DNA of 64,000 nt from an uncultured Methanomethylovorans sp. (lineage in GTDB: Archaea; Halobacteriota; Methanosarcinia; Methanosarcinales; Methanosarcinaceae), in NCBI RefSeq assembly GCF_963678545.1, contig NZ_OY782870.1, positions 2,480,001-2,544,000 on the forward strand, written 5' to 3'. This document shows, piece by piece, positions 16,743 through 24,184 of this stretch (positions are counted from its first letter, which is position 1; each line of letters opens with the position of its first letter). The notes under the pieces are model-generated. The model had not been told where the DNA came from and made no database searches. It worked only from the letters and a program-made list of their open reading frames with translations. A program made the translations under genes and the position numbers.

Positions 16743-17924
16743 CTAAATTCCGAAGTAAATATTCATATCTATGATTTCAGGGTTGCTTCCAATCCTTATT
16801 GGTGGACCCCATGTACCAAAACCTGATGAAACAATTACCTGATAATCACCTTTTCTCAAATAACCCCAACTATGCTCAAACACATACTTAGAAATTAGAT
16901 TATTCGGGAAAAATTGACCATTATGCGTGTGTCCAGATAACTGCAGATCAATTCCATTGCTTTGTCCTTCGTCCAGATTATTAGGCTGATGGTCTAACAA
17001 AATGATGGGAAGATTCTTGTCGATTCCACCCATAAGCTTGGAGAGCTTCATACGTGGTTTTCCGCTTATACTCTCTGCCATACGATCATCTCGACCGACT
17101 ATATAAAATTGATCGTTCAGTTTTACGTGCGCATCAACCAGTACATTTACATTCGCCTGTTTCAGAGATTCTACTGCAAGCTCACTATTGCGGCTGATAT
17201 ATTCATGGTTTCCAAGCACCGCATAAACACCATATTTGGATTTTAATTTCTTTAGTACATCTGACATTTTCTGAGTGATGAATAAATCTACATCTTCATC
17301 TATAGTGTCTCCAACAAGAAATACAATATCCGGATTTAACTCATTAATTCTACTAACCATTTGATCAAGACGGTCATTATTGACCACCAAACCAAGATGG
17401 ATATCAGATACCATAATAGCGTGAAGTTTTGACAGATTATTAACAGTCTTTTTTATGTTGATATTATAATGTACAACACGTGGATGAAGAGCATTCCAAG
17501 TCCCATACAGTAAAAGGACAACGATAAGAAATAAAACACCAAGACCTAAATAAAGCGACGGATAGTTAATTACCCGAGTATCTGGCGAGATAACAACAAT
17601 AAATAAATGGAAAATATCCAGAACAAACCAGATTAGGAACGAGTAGTAAATAGAACCTAACCAGTAATCTCCCATTATAGTGATTCGATCATTAACATAG
17701 TCCGGAAAAAGCCTCTTACACACCCTTGCTCCAAAAAGCGATATTGCGCAAAGAAAATAACCACTCCAAAATAGTAATGAGTGCGGCTCAATGAAAATTT
17801 TCATTGATTGAAAAAAGCGTAAACCTACGTAATAGTTAATAGCAAGGTAAATGGGAAAGAAAAAACTAACAATAACAATAGAAAACAAAATTATCGTTTT
17901 TCTATTTCTAATTTTATCTGCCAT
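16743..17924 (-). CDS. membrane-anchored metallophosphoesterase
   Basis: About 393 residues from the ATG at 17924 (MADKIRNRKTIILFSI). Roughly five hydrophobic helices occupy the first 160 residues, followed by a calcineurin-like phosphoesterase domain. Metal-site motifs are SDIHLG, VGDTIDED (GDxxD), LGNHEY (GNHE) and SGHTHNGQFFP (GHxH). Family members with this layout hydrolyse phosphodiesters such as UDP-diacylglucosamine (YkuE/LpxG-like) or other lipid headgroups; the substrate here is unknown. A small GTCC/GGAC hairpin lies just past the stop (about 16722-16736). Confidence 0.85.
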   Translation of the reverse strand: MADKIRNRKTIILFSIVIVSFFFPIYLAINYYVGLRFFQSMKIFIEPHSLLFWSGYFLCAISLFGARVCKRLFPDYVNDRITIMGDYWLGSIYYSFLIWFVLDIFHLFIVVISPDTRVINYPSLYLGLGVLFLIVVLLLYGTWNALHPRVVHYNINIKKTVNNLSKLHAIMVSDIHLGLVVNNDRLDQMVSRINELNPDIVFLVGDTIDEDVDLFITQKMSDVLKKLKSKYGVYAVLGNHEYISRNSELAVESLKQANVNVLVDAHVKLNDQFYIVGRDDRMAESISGKPRMKLSKLMGGIDKNLPIILLDHQPNNLDEGQSNGIDLQLSGHTHNGQFFPNNLISKYVFEHSWGYLRKGDYQVIVSSGFGTWGPPIRIGSNPEIIDMNIYFGI

Positions 17925-18296
17925 AATATCATAAGAGCATCCATAAGAGTATCTTACGTGTGTCACATAGTTAATGAACTATATACTTGAAAGCTGGCCT
18001 TAGATTGCCAAAAAATGTATTATAGTTTTTTAGAAGTGCTGATTGTATTTAACCCTTGGGAGATACTGAGCAAAATGAGGACAAATCTACATTCTATAGT
18101 AGAACTTTCCATATTCTGTGCTCATAATGATGAGTAACATCTATAAAACGTGAGATATATTTAAATAGTGAAATAGCGAAGGATATTCTTGTAGAAGGGG
18201 CAAAAGCGGCAACTGCTACAAAAAGACAATAATAATTGTTGAAATGGTAGTACAATAGAACAGATATCATCTATGACGTATAAAGAGGTGGTATAA

Positions 18297-18380
18297 ATGA
18301 TACTCAATACAATTAAGTTTGGAGTCTATGGATGCATAATTGCTGCAGCAGTAGTTTATGCTCAGTTTAACAACAAGTAA
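18297..18380 (+). CDS. 27-residue hydrophobic micro-protein
   Basis: A short frame begins at an ATG 6-8 bases after an AGAGGTGG Shine-Dalgarno (18284-18291) and reads MILNTIKFGVYGCIIAAAV, then VYAQFNNK. One transmembrane helix spans most of it. A strong hairpin terminator follows five bases after the stop. Ribosome site, compact frame and terminator together make a self-contained transcription unit in an otherwise empty gap; 17925-18296 shows no other gene. No family recognised. Confidence 0.6.
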   Translation: MILNTIKFGVYGCIIAAAVVYAQFNNK

Positions 18381-18384
18381 TCAG

Positions 18385-18410
18385 AAAATGTGTGGTTCCA
18401 CCACATTTTT
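18385..18410 (+). terminator. hairpin terminator of the 27-residue micro-ORF
   Basis: AAAATGTGTGG pairs with CCACCACATTTT across a TT loop with one bulged base, directly ending in a run of five T. The remaining stretch to 18693 holds no convincing gene; the frame that can be read at 18390-18632 has no coding character. Confidence 0.75.
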
Positions 18411-18693
18411 AAATTACAAAGTGTTGATAAGGATTTTTACATTGTCAACCCAATAAAAACAACTAAGATACCATTATGGTATCTGAAACAACTCTTTTTC
18501 GAGATTTATGAATGCATCTGGGAATTAAATCCCTTTTTTGTTGTGATCGTCCGCAATACCATTTATATGACCTGGACTTTGGATATTGCGTATACTGAAG
18601 CAACAAATAGTAATATTATAAATACTAGATAATTTTAACTATTGCATACATAAGTTCAATAATCAACATCATTGTTTTGAGGAACAACACAAT

Positions 18694-19779
18694 ATGACAA
18701 CCAGGTTTGTAAAACGAGCTTCCGAAAAAATCGGCCTGCCTCCCGGAACTATCGTTCACGTAGGAGACAAAAAAGCAGAAAGTGTAAAAATTACTGTAAT
18801 TGATTACGATAAGAACAATTTTCAGGTAAAAAGCATATCAAATATTGAAGAAGTATTTCCTTTCAGGGACAGCCCCACTGTAACATGGATAAACATTGAT
18901 GGAATACATGATGCAACGGTTATCGAACGCCTGGGCACGTATTTTAATATACATCCCCTTGTCCTTGAAGACATTCTTCACACTACACAACGTCCAAAGG
19001 TAGAGGATTTTGAAACTTATATCTACATTGTCCTGCGCATGTTCTACCTGCAAAATAAAACAGACGAACATGACAATGATACAGAGATAGTATCCGAGCA
19101 AGTAAGCCTCATTCTTGGAAGTAACTTTGTGATCTCGTTCCAGGAAGCAGGAGGCGATACTTTTGATCCTGTACGTATAAGGATAACAAACTCAAAAGGA
19201 CGCATCAAAGAGATGGGAGCTGACTACCTTGCTTATGCACTCATCGATTCCATTGTTGATAATTACTTTGTCATCCTTGAAAAGCTGGGAGAGCGCATTG
19301 AAGTATTGGAAGATGAATTACTTGATGATCCCACACCCGATACACTTGAAGAATTGCATGCTTTGAAAAATGAGATGATCTTTTTACGCAAATCCGCATG
19401 GCCCCTACGTGAAGTCTCAAACAATCTGTTGAGGATTGAATCGAACCTAATTACTAAATTTACCCAAATATATCTAAAGGACATATATGACCACACCATC
19501 CAAATAATAGATACCATAGAAACGTACCGTGATATGCTATCGGGAATGCTGGATATATATCTCTCCAGTCTTAGCAACAGGATGAATGAAGTGATGAAAA
19601 TGCTCACTATTATCGCTACTATTTTCATCCCATTAACTTTCCTTGCAGGGGTATATGGCATGAACTTCCAATACATGCCAGAACTTGCGTGGAAATGGGG
19701 CTATCCAGTCCTATGGTGCATCATGATAACCATTGGACTAATAATGTTCTCTTTTTTCAGAAAAAAGAAATGGTTATAA
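18694..19779 (+). CDS. corA: CorA-family Mg2+/Co2+ transporter
   Basis: A 361-residue protein: a large cytoplasmic domain (about 1-290) with long coiled helices, then two membrane helices. The signature YGMN is present in FLAGVYGMNFQYMPELAWKWG, with the usual MPE loop. CorA pentamers import Mg2+. A GAGGAA ribosome site precedes the ATG. The C-terminus KKKWL is typical of the family. The next gene begins within about 30 bases, so corA, DUF432 and mscS are probably co-transcribed. Confidence 0.93.
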   Translation: MTTRFVKRASEKIGLPPGTIVHVGDKKAESVKITVIDYDKNNFQVKSISNIEEVFPFRDSPTVTWINIDGIHDATVIERLGTYFNIHPLVLEDILHTTQRPKVEDFETYIYIVLRMFYLQNKTDEHDNDTEIVSEQVSLILGSNFVISFQEAGGDTFDPVRIRITNSKGRIKEMGADYLAYALIDSIVDNYFVILEKLGERIEVLEDELLDDPTPDTLEELHALKNEMIFLRKSAWPLREVSNNLLRIESNLITKFTQIYLKDIYDHTIQIIDTIETYRDMLSGMLDIYLSSLSNRMNEVMKMLTIIATIFIPLTFLAGVYGMNFQYMPELAWKWGYPVLWCIMITIGLIMFSFFRKKKWL

Positions 19780-19808
19780 ACAATGAAATACTTCTTTTAT
19801 ATTATTTT

Positions 19809-20531
19809 ATGGAAATTATTATGTATGGAATACATGAATCACCCTTTAATCTGGATATAGACAATGTTTCTATAGCAGTGGAAAAGCAGAACAGTTCACT
19901 TTTGTATCGGAGATCTGGAGTTCTGGGAAACTCTGAAAAATTGCTATTACAAGATTCATGTCGTTTTTTGCTTAATCCTATAGAACCGGTCAACATGCCA
20001 AAAAGGATCACTCATTTCTTGCTTGTGAATTTCCAGAAAACAGCGATCCTTGAACCTGGTGCTATAAGGAGAGTCTATATCACATTTCCTATAGAAATTG
20101 GAGTTTTCATATCTCAAGGAAAAGAAGAATTTGAAATAATAGATATTTTTTCTTTTGCGCAGTTTAAGTATACATTATACGGTGTCCCAAGTAATGGAAT
20201 CATTTGCAAATATTGGGAGAGCGACTTATACCATTCCCCTCCGGATACAAATCCCCTATATGCAGGTTATATAGATTTGAAAATTGTCAATGATTCCGAC
20301 CACATGATAGAGATCAATAAGTGCATATTTAACGCCTATGGCATGAAGATCTATTATGAAGAAGATAAAGTTGTAATGAAAGCAGTAATGAAGATTCCAA
20401 GCCGAAAACTAGCTGAAACAGAATTCATCAACTGCCCTGGAAAAGGTAAGTTCAAAAAAGCTATGGAACTCTATGTCTCATCCAAACTAAGAGTAACTGG
20501 AACTAAGTGTATCATGGAGTATGGCCTATGA
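19809..20531 (+). CDS. DUF432 family protein
   Basis: The 240-residue product (start MEIIMYGIHESPFNLD; an alternative ATG lies at 19821) has the IEPVNMPKRITHFLLV and LEPGAIRRVYITFPIEIGVFI segments that I associate with the uncharacterised archaeal family DUF432. There are no membrane segments or signal peptide. It overlaps the downstream MscS gene by ATGA, so translation is coupled. Archaeal DUF432 genes often neighbour mscS, suggesting a regulatory or structural role with that channel; this is inference. An earlier in-frame ATG at 19689 would overlap corA by 90 bases and is less likely. Confidence 0.75.
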   Translation: MEIIMYGIHESPFNLDIDNVSIAVEKQNSSLLYRRSGVLGNSEKLLLQDSCRFLLNPIEPVNMPKRITHFLLVNFQKTAILEPGAIRRVYITFPIEIGVFISQGKEEFEIIDIFSFAQFKYTLYGVPSNGIICKYWESDLYHSPPDTNPLYAGYIDLKIVNDSDHMIEINKCIFNAYGMKIYYEEDKVVMKAVMKIPSRKLAETEFINCPGKGKFKKAMELYVSSKLRVTGTKCIMEYGL

Positions 20532-21403
20532 ATAGTACACAAAATGATACTTCACTGATTTCACTATCGAGCTATTCTCTACTCTTTTTTAGAATTACAC
20601 TGGTAATTTCAGTTATAATCATTTCGATGATAGCTGGAAAAGTACTGTCACTGTATCTGATGAGGATTCTGCAGGATAGGATGGATAGGAAACAACTTAG
20701 CATGCTGCTCAAACTTATGCGCTACAGTTTCGTATTCATAGCCATTGTTTTCTTTATAATTCCAGTTATGGGAGTACAGCTTTCAAGCATGCTCCTTGCG
20801 GGAGGCGTATTGGGTATCATTCTGGGTATTGCGGGTCAAAGTATAGTTGCAAATCTTATTTCCGGAATATTCCTGACCCTTGAGCGGCCAATCAAGATAG
20901 GAGATCAAGTGAACATCGACGGTAACGCAGGCATCATTGAAGACATTACTTTTGTTTCCACTATCATAAGGACATTCGATGGACTATACGTACGTTTGCC
21001 CAATGAGAAGGTTTTCATCAATAATATAACGAATTACGCGGTTAATGTAGCAAGAAGATTTGAATACGTCATCGGAATAACGTATGATAGCGATGCTGAA
21101 AAGGCCATAGCAATAATAAAAGATATTATAGATGATGATCCTATAGCTTTTAAAAATCCTAACCCTACAGTTTTTGTAGATAAACTCGACGACAATGCCG
21201 TTAATATCTTCATAAGAATCTGGGCTCCCTCAAGTGAATGGTATTCTGTTAAGACCAGAATTCTGTGGGTCATTAAAAAGACACTTGAAGAGAATGGTAT
21301 AAAGATAGCCTTACCACAACGTACTGTCTGGTTTGCTAATAGTATGCCTGCAAATAATATAGAAAATGGGGAAAATGGATGTTCCATTTCCCCACATCCA
21401 TAA
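20528..21403 (+). CDS. mscS: MscS-type mechanosensitive channel
   Basis: A 291-residue protein with an N-terminal helix, a second helix (residues 50-75) and the pore helix rich in Gly and Ala (LLAGGVLGIILGIAGQSIVANLISGIFLTLERP), followed by the beta domain (IKIGDQVNIDGNAGIIEDI) and the C-terminal alpha/beta domain. MscS opens on membrane tension to release solutes during osmotic downshock. Translation starts at the ATGA overlap with DUF432. With corA upstream this looks like an ion/osmotic balance operon. Confidence 0.92.
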   Translation: MNSTQNDTSLISLSSYSLLFFRITLVISVIIISMIAGKVLSLYLMRILQDRMDRKQLSMLLKLMRYSFVFIAIVFFIIPVMGVQLSSMLLAGGVLGIILGIAGQSIVANLISGIFLTLERPIKIGDQVNIDGNAGIIEDITFVSTIIRTFDGLYVRLPNEKVFINNITNYAVNVARRFEYVIGITYDSDAEKAIAIIKDIIDDDPIAFKNPNPTVFVDKLDDNAVNIFIRIWAPSSEWYSVKTRILWVIKKTLEENGIKIALPQRTVWFANSMPANNIENGENGCSISPHP

Positions 21404-21468
21404 AATGGCTTGTAGCTATCGATTACTCCTTATTCCTTTCTTCTCTGGTTGGCATCAACAGAAAAAAC

Positions 21469-21523
21469 ATATATACTGTTAAAATAATACTATTTTTGTC
21501 GATAGTAAATGTTGTAGGAGTGA
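21469..21523 (+). promoter_or_regulatory. promoter and ribosome site of the S-layer gene
   Basis: An archaeal TATA element (ATATATAC, 21469-21476) lies about 25 bases ahead of a likely transcript start near 21500, and a TAGGAGTGA ribosome site (21515-21523) precedes the ATG at 21531. Both match the expected spacing for a strongly expressed gene. Confidence 0.55.
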
Positions 21524-21530
21524 TAAATAT

Positions 21531-24119
21531 ATGAAAGTTAAAATAGTGATAACCGTATTAATTTGCCTAGGCCTATTATGTACTACAGCCCTGGCAGCTA
21601 CGGCTAATAATTCTACAGGTAATAGAATATGGGATGCCTCTCAGCAGCCCTCACTCGAATATTCATGGACACCTCTAAGTTATTCAGGCTTCTATTATGA
21701 CCTAAACTCAGGAGAAGGTTCTGAAACGCTGACTGTCAAACTGGATAGCTATACTGATAGGTCCATTGAACAAGACGATCTTGTTTATTCCACAAAACCA
21801 ATCGAAACTGATTTCGAACGCGATGAATGGGGCTCGTTCCAGATAATTGGTTTCATGGCAGAACGATACTTTGCAGGCTATTCTGGAAATACGGCCTTTG
21901 CAAAGGAAGTCAGCCTTATATCAGATGGCCAGCTTGCAAAAGTGCTAATAGATGACAACGATGAAAAGTCATTGTACACTGGCTCATCATTAGTTTTGGA
22001 AGAAGGATATGTACTAGACATTACAGAAGTTGATCTTAACGGGAACAAAGTGTTCATTTCCCTCAAGAAAGATGGCACACAAGTAGATAGCACAGTAATT
22101 GGTGCAAATCAGGATTATATTTACAAGACAAGGCTCGGTTCAACAGATGATTTTCCTCTTATAGCAGTGCATTTAGATACTATATTCAGAGGAACCGAGA
22201 CAAATGCAGTCTTTGTGAAAGGTATTTTCCAGGTCTCTGACAATTATATATCTGTTAATGGCGGCGACAAATATGGAAAAATGAAAGTTAACACAGTGTC
22301 TGCTGAAAAAATTACGATGTCAAATCCTGATGTAATAAACCTTAACGCAGGTAAGACGATTAATGTAATGGGAAAACTCAATTTTGTTGTTGCTGACGAT
22401 ACGAAACTTCGTTTCGCTCCCGTAGTAGATATGACAGAATCTGGGACATACGAGTTACGCGGTACAGTAGCTGATGGAGTTTTTAAGTGGACTTCACTGA
22501 ACTTCGAGGGTTTCTACTACAATATAGATGAAGGCATAGGAACTGAATCACTTGAAGTCAAATCTCTTAACGGCAGGACAATAGATGATGATCAGCTTGT
22601 ATATTCCACAAGTGCCCAACAAGTAAGTTTTGATCATGCCGATTGGGGTAAGTTTGAGGTAATAGGTTTCCTTGCAGAGAAATACTTTGCTGGTTATCCC
22701 GACAACACATTCACTAAGTCTGTAAGTATGGTTTCTCAAGGCCAGCTTGCAAAAGTGCTGATAGACAACGATGACAAGAAATCGGTGTATCCAGGATCCG
22801 AGCTCGTACTTGAGGACGGCTATACTCTTGGAGTAGTGGACGTTGACCTTAATGGAGATAAAGTGCGCGTTTCTCTTAAAAAGGATGGGGAAGAAGTAGA
22901 TACCTCTATTCTTACATCTAACAGTGACTATGTCTACAAGACCAAACTAGGATCTTCTGATGACGTGCCTATGATAGTTGTCCATTTCGATGAGATTTTC
23001 AGAGGTACTGAGCTTGATGCCATTTTTGTACAGGGCATTTTCCAAATATCTGAAGACTACACTACCCTTGAAAGTTCTGATAAGTTCGGTAAAATGGAAG
23101 TTTCGAGCATCTCTGATACTGGCATCATTCTTAAGAATGGCAATTCGATCTCACTCACCAAAGATAATGTGATCAACCTTATGGGCGACATTTCTATCAA
23201 AGTAGCAGATTCTAATACATTGAGATATTATCCTTTTGTAGAAGTATCGACACTATCATCTGAACAGTTGTCAATAGGAATACCTGCTACCATCACAGCA
23301 GGACAATCTGTGAAGATCAATGTTACATCACAGGGTGCATCTGTAGAGGGTGCAACAATTAAGATTGATAACATTGAAAAGGGAACTACCTCAAATGAAG
23401 GAGTGCTTACTCTAACTTTGAGTCAAACTGGATCATTGAAAGTGACTGCTGAAAAAGAAGGTTATGTCACAGGTACTGCAAATGTTGAGGTAATATCTGC
23501 AGAAGATGCTACAAAGAAACTTGCGATAGAGGTTAGCCCTGAGAACGCATTGCCAGGTAATGTAATATCTATCTCCGTAAAGAAAGCCATTGGCGGTGAA
23601 CCTGTGAGTGGTGTAGCTCTATTCTACGATGGTAATGCCATAGGTAACACTTCAAAAGATGGCATACTTACATATACACCAAAAGATGCAGGAGTACACA
23701 AGATTAAAGCACAAGGAACTGGTTTCCTCCAAACAGAGATAACTTTTGAGGTAAAATCTGTGGAAAGCATGTTCAAATATTCGGACCTTGTGATAGAACC
23801 GGCCACAGCTGAACTGGGAAAATCTGTTTCTGTCAGTGCAAGCGTTTCCAATAATGGTAATTCTACTGGTGAAATCCAGGTGGAATTATTATTAAACGGC
23901 AATGTAACTGATACACAGAAAGTTTCCATTGGAGCAGGAGAACAAAAGACAGTGGAGTTTACTACAACAGCAAACAAGACTGGTACAACCAAAGTTCAGA
24001 TAGGCGATCAACAGGGCACATTTGAAGTAACAGAAAAGACTCCTTTTGTTGGAATCTTTGCAGCTATAGCCATAGTAGCAATGGCTGCTGTATTTAGGAG
24101 CCGGAGAAATAAGGAATAA
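21531..24119 (+). CDS. S-layer protein with duplicated S-layer domains
   Basis: An 862-residue exported protein with a signal peptide (1-25). Two tandem copies of the methanogen S-layer duplication domain (about 30-295 and 305-580) carry matched segments such as YSGFYYDLNSGEGSETL / FEGFYYNIDEGIGTESL and AERYFAGYSGN / AEKYFAGYPDN. Three Ig-like modules follow (about 585-655, 660-745 and a CARDB-like 750-835). The C-terminus PFVGIFAAIAIVAMAAVFRSRRNKE is a PGF-CTERM-like membrane helix with a basic tail, expected to be an archaeosortase-type anchor. The protein builds the cell envelope lattice and is a likely target of the glycan locus at 39-59 kb. Confidence 0.93.
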   Translation: MKVKIVITVLICLGLLCTTALAATANNSTGNRIWDASQQPSLEYSWTPLSYSGFYYDLNSGEGSETLTVKLDSYTDRSIEQDDLVYSTKPIETDFERDEWGSFQIIGFMAERYFAGYSGNTAFAKEVSLISDGQLAKVLIDDNDEKSLYTGSSLVLEEGYVLDITEVDLNGNKVFISLKKDGTQVDSTVIGANQDYIYKTRLGSTDDFPLIAVHLDTIFRGTETNAVFVKGIFQVSDNYISVNGGDKYGKMKVNTVSAEKITMSNPDVINLNAGKTINVMGKLNFVVADDTKLRFAPVVDMTESGTYELRGTVADGVFKWTSLNFEGFYYNIDEGIGTESLEVKSLNGRTIDDDQLVYSTSAQQVSFDHADWGKFEVIGFLAEKYFAGYPDNTFTKSVSMVSQGQLAKVLIDNDDKKSVYPGSELVLEDGYTLGVVDVDLNGDKVRVSLKKDGEEVDTSILTSNSDYVYKTKLGSSDDVPMIVVHFDEIFRGTELDAIFVQGIFQISEDYTTLESSDKFGKMEVSSISDTGIILKNGNSISLTKDNVINLMGDISIKVADSNTLRYYPFVEVSTLSSEQLSIGIPATITAGQSVKINVTSQGASVEGATIKIDNIEKGTTSNEGVLTLTLSQTGSLKVTAEKEGYVTGTANVEVISAEDATKKLAIEVSPENALPGNVISISVKKAIGGEPVSGVALFYDGNAIGNTSKDGILTYTPKDAGVHKIKAQGTGFLQTEITFEVKSVESMFKYSDLVIEPATAELGKSVSVSASVSNNGNSTGEIQVELLLNGNVTDTQKVSIGAGEQKTVEFTTTANKTGTTKVQIGDQQGTFEVTEKTPFVGIFAAIAIVAMAAVFRSRRNKE

Positions 24120-24130
24120 CATCGCTGAAG

Positions 24131-24155
24131 GGAGGAGAGAGTCATCCTCCTTTTT
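24131..24155 (+). terminator. terminator after the S-layer gene
   Basis: GGAGGA and TCCTCC form a 6-base stem with an 8-base loop, followed by a run of five T and further T-rich sequence, 12 bases past the stop codon. Confidence 0.75.
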
Positions 24156-24184
24156 CTTTCTATTTTTGTCTCAAAAATTACGTT

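Noticed and set aside
18390..18632. An 80-codon frame after the micro-ORF
   Set aside because: It starts inside the terminator hairpin, has no ribosome site and an unlikely composition; treated as chance.
24131..24150. GGAGGA/TCCTCC as a bidirectional terminator for the P-type ATPase gene too
   Set aside because: On the minus strand the stem is followed by CTTCAGC and not a T-run, so it supports only the S-layer gene.
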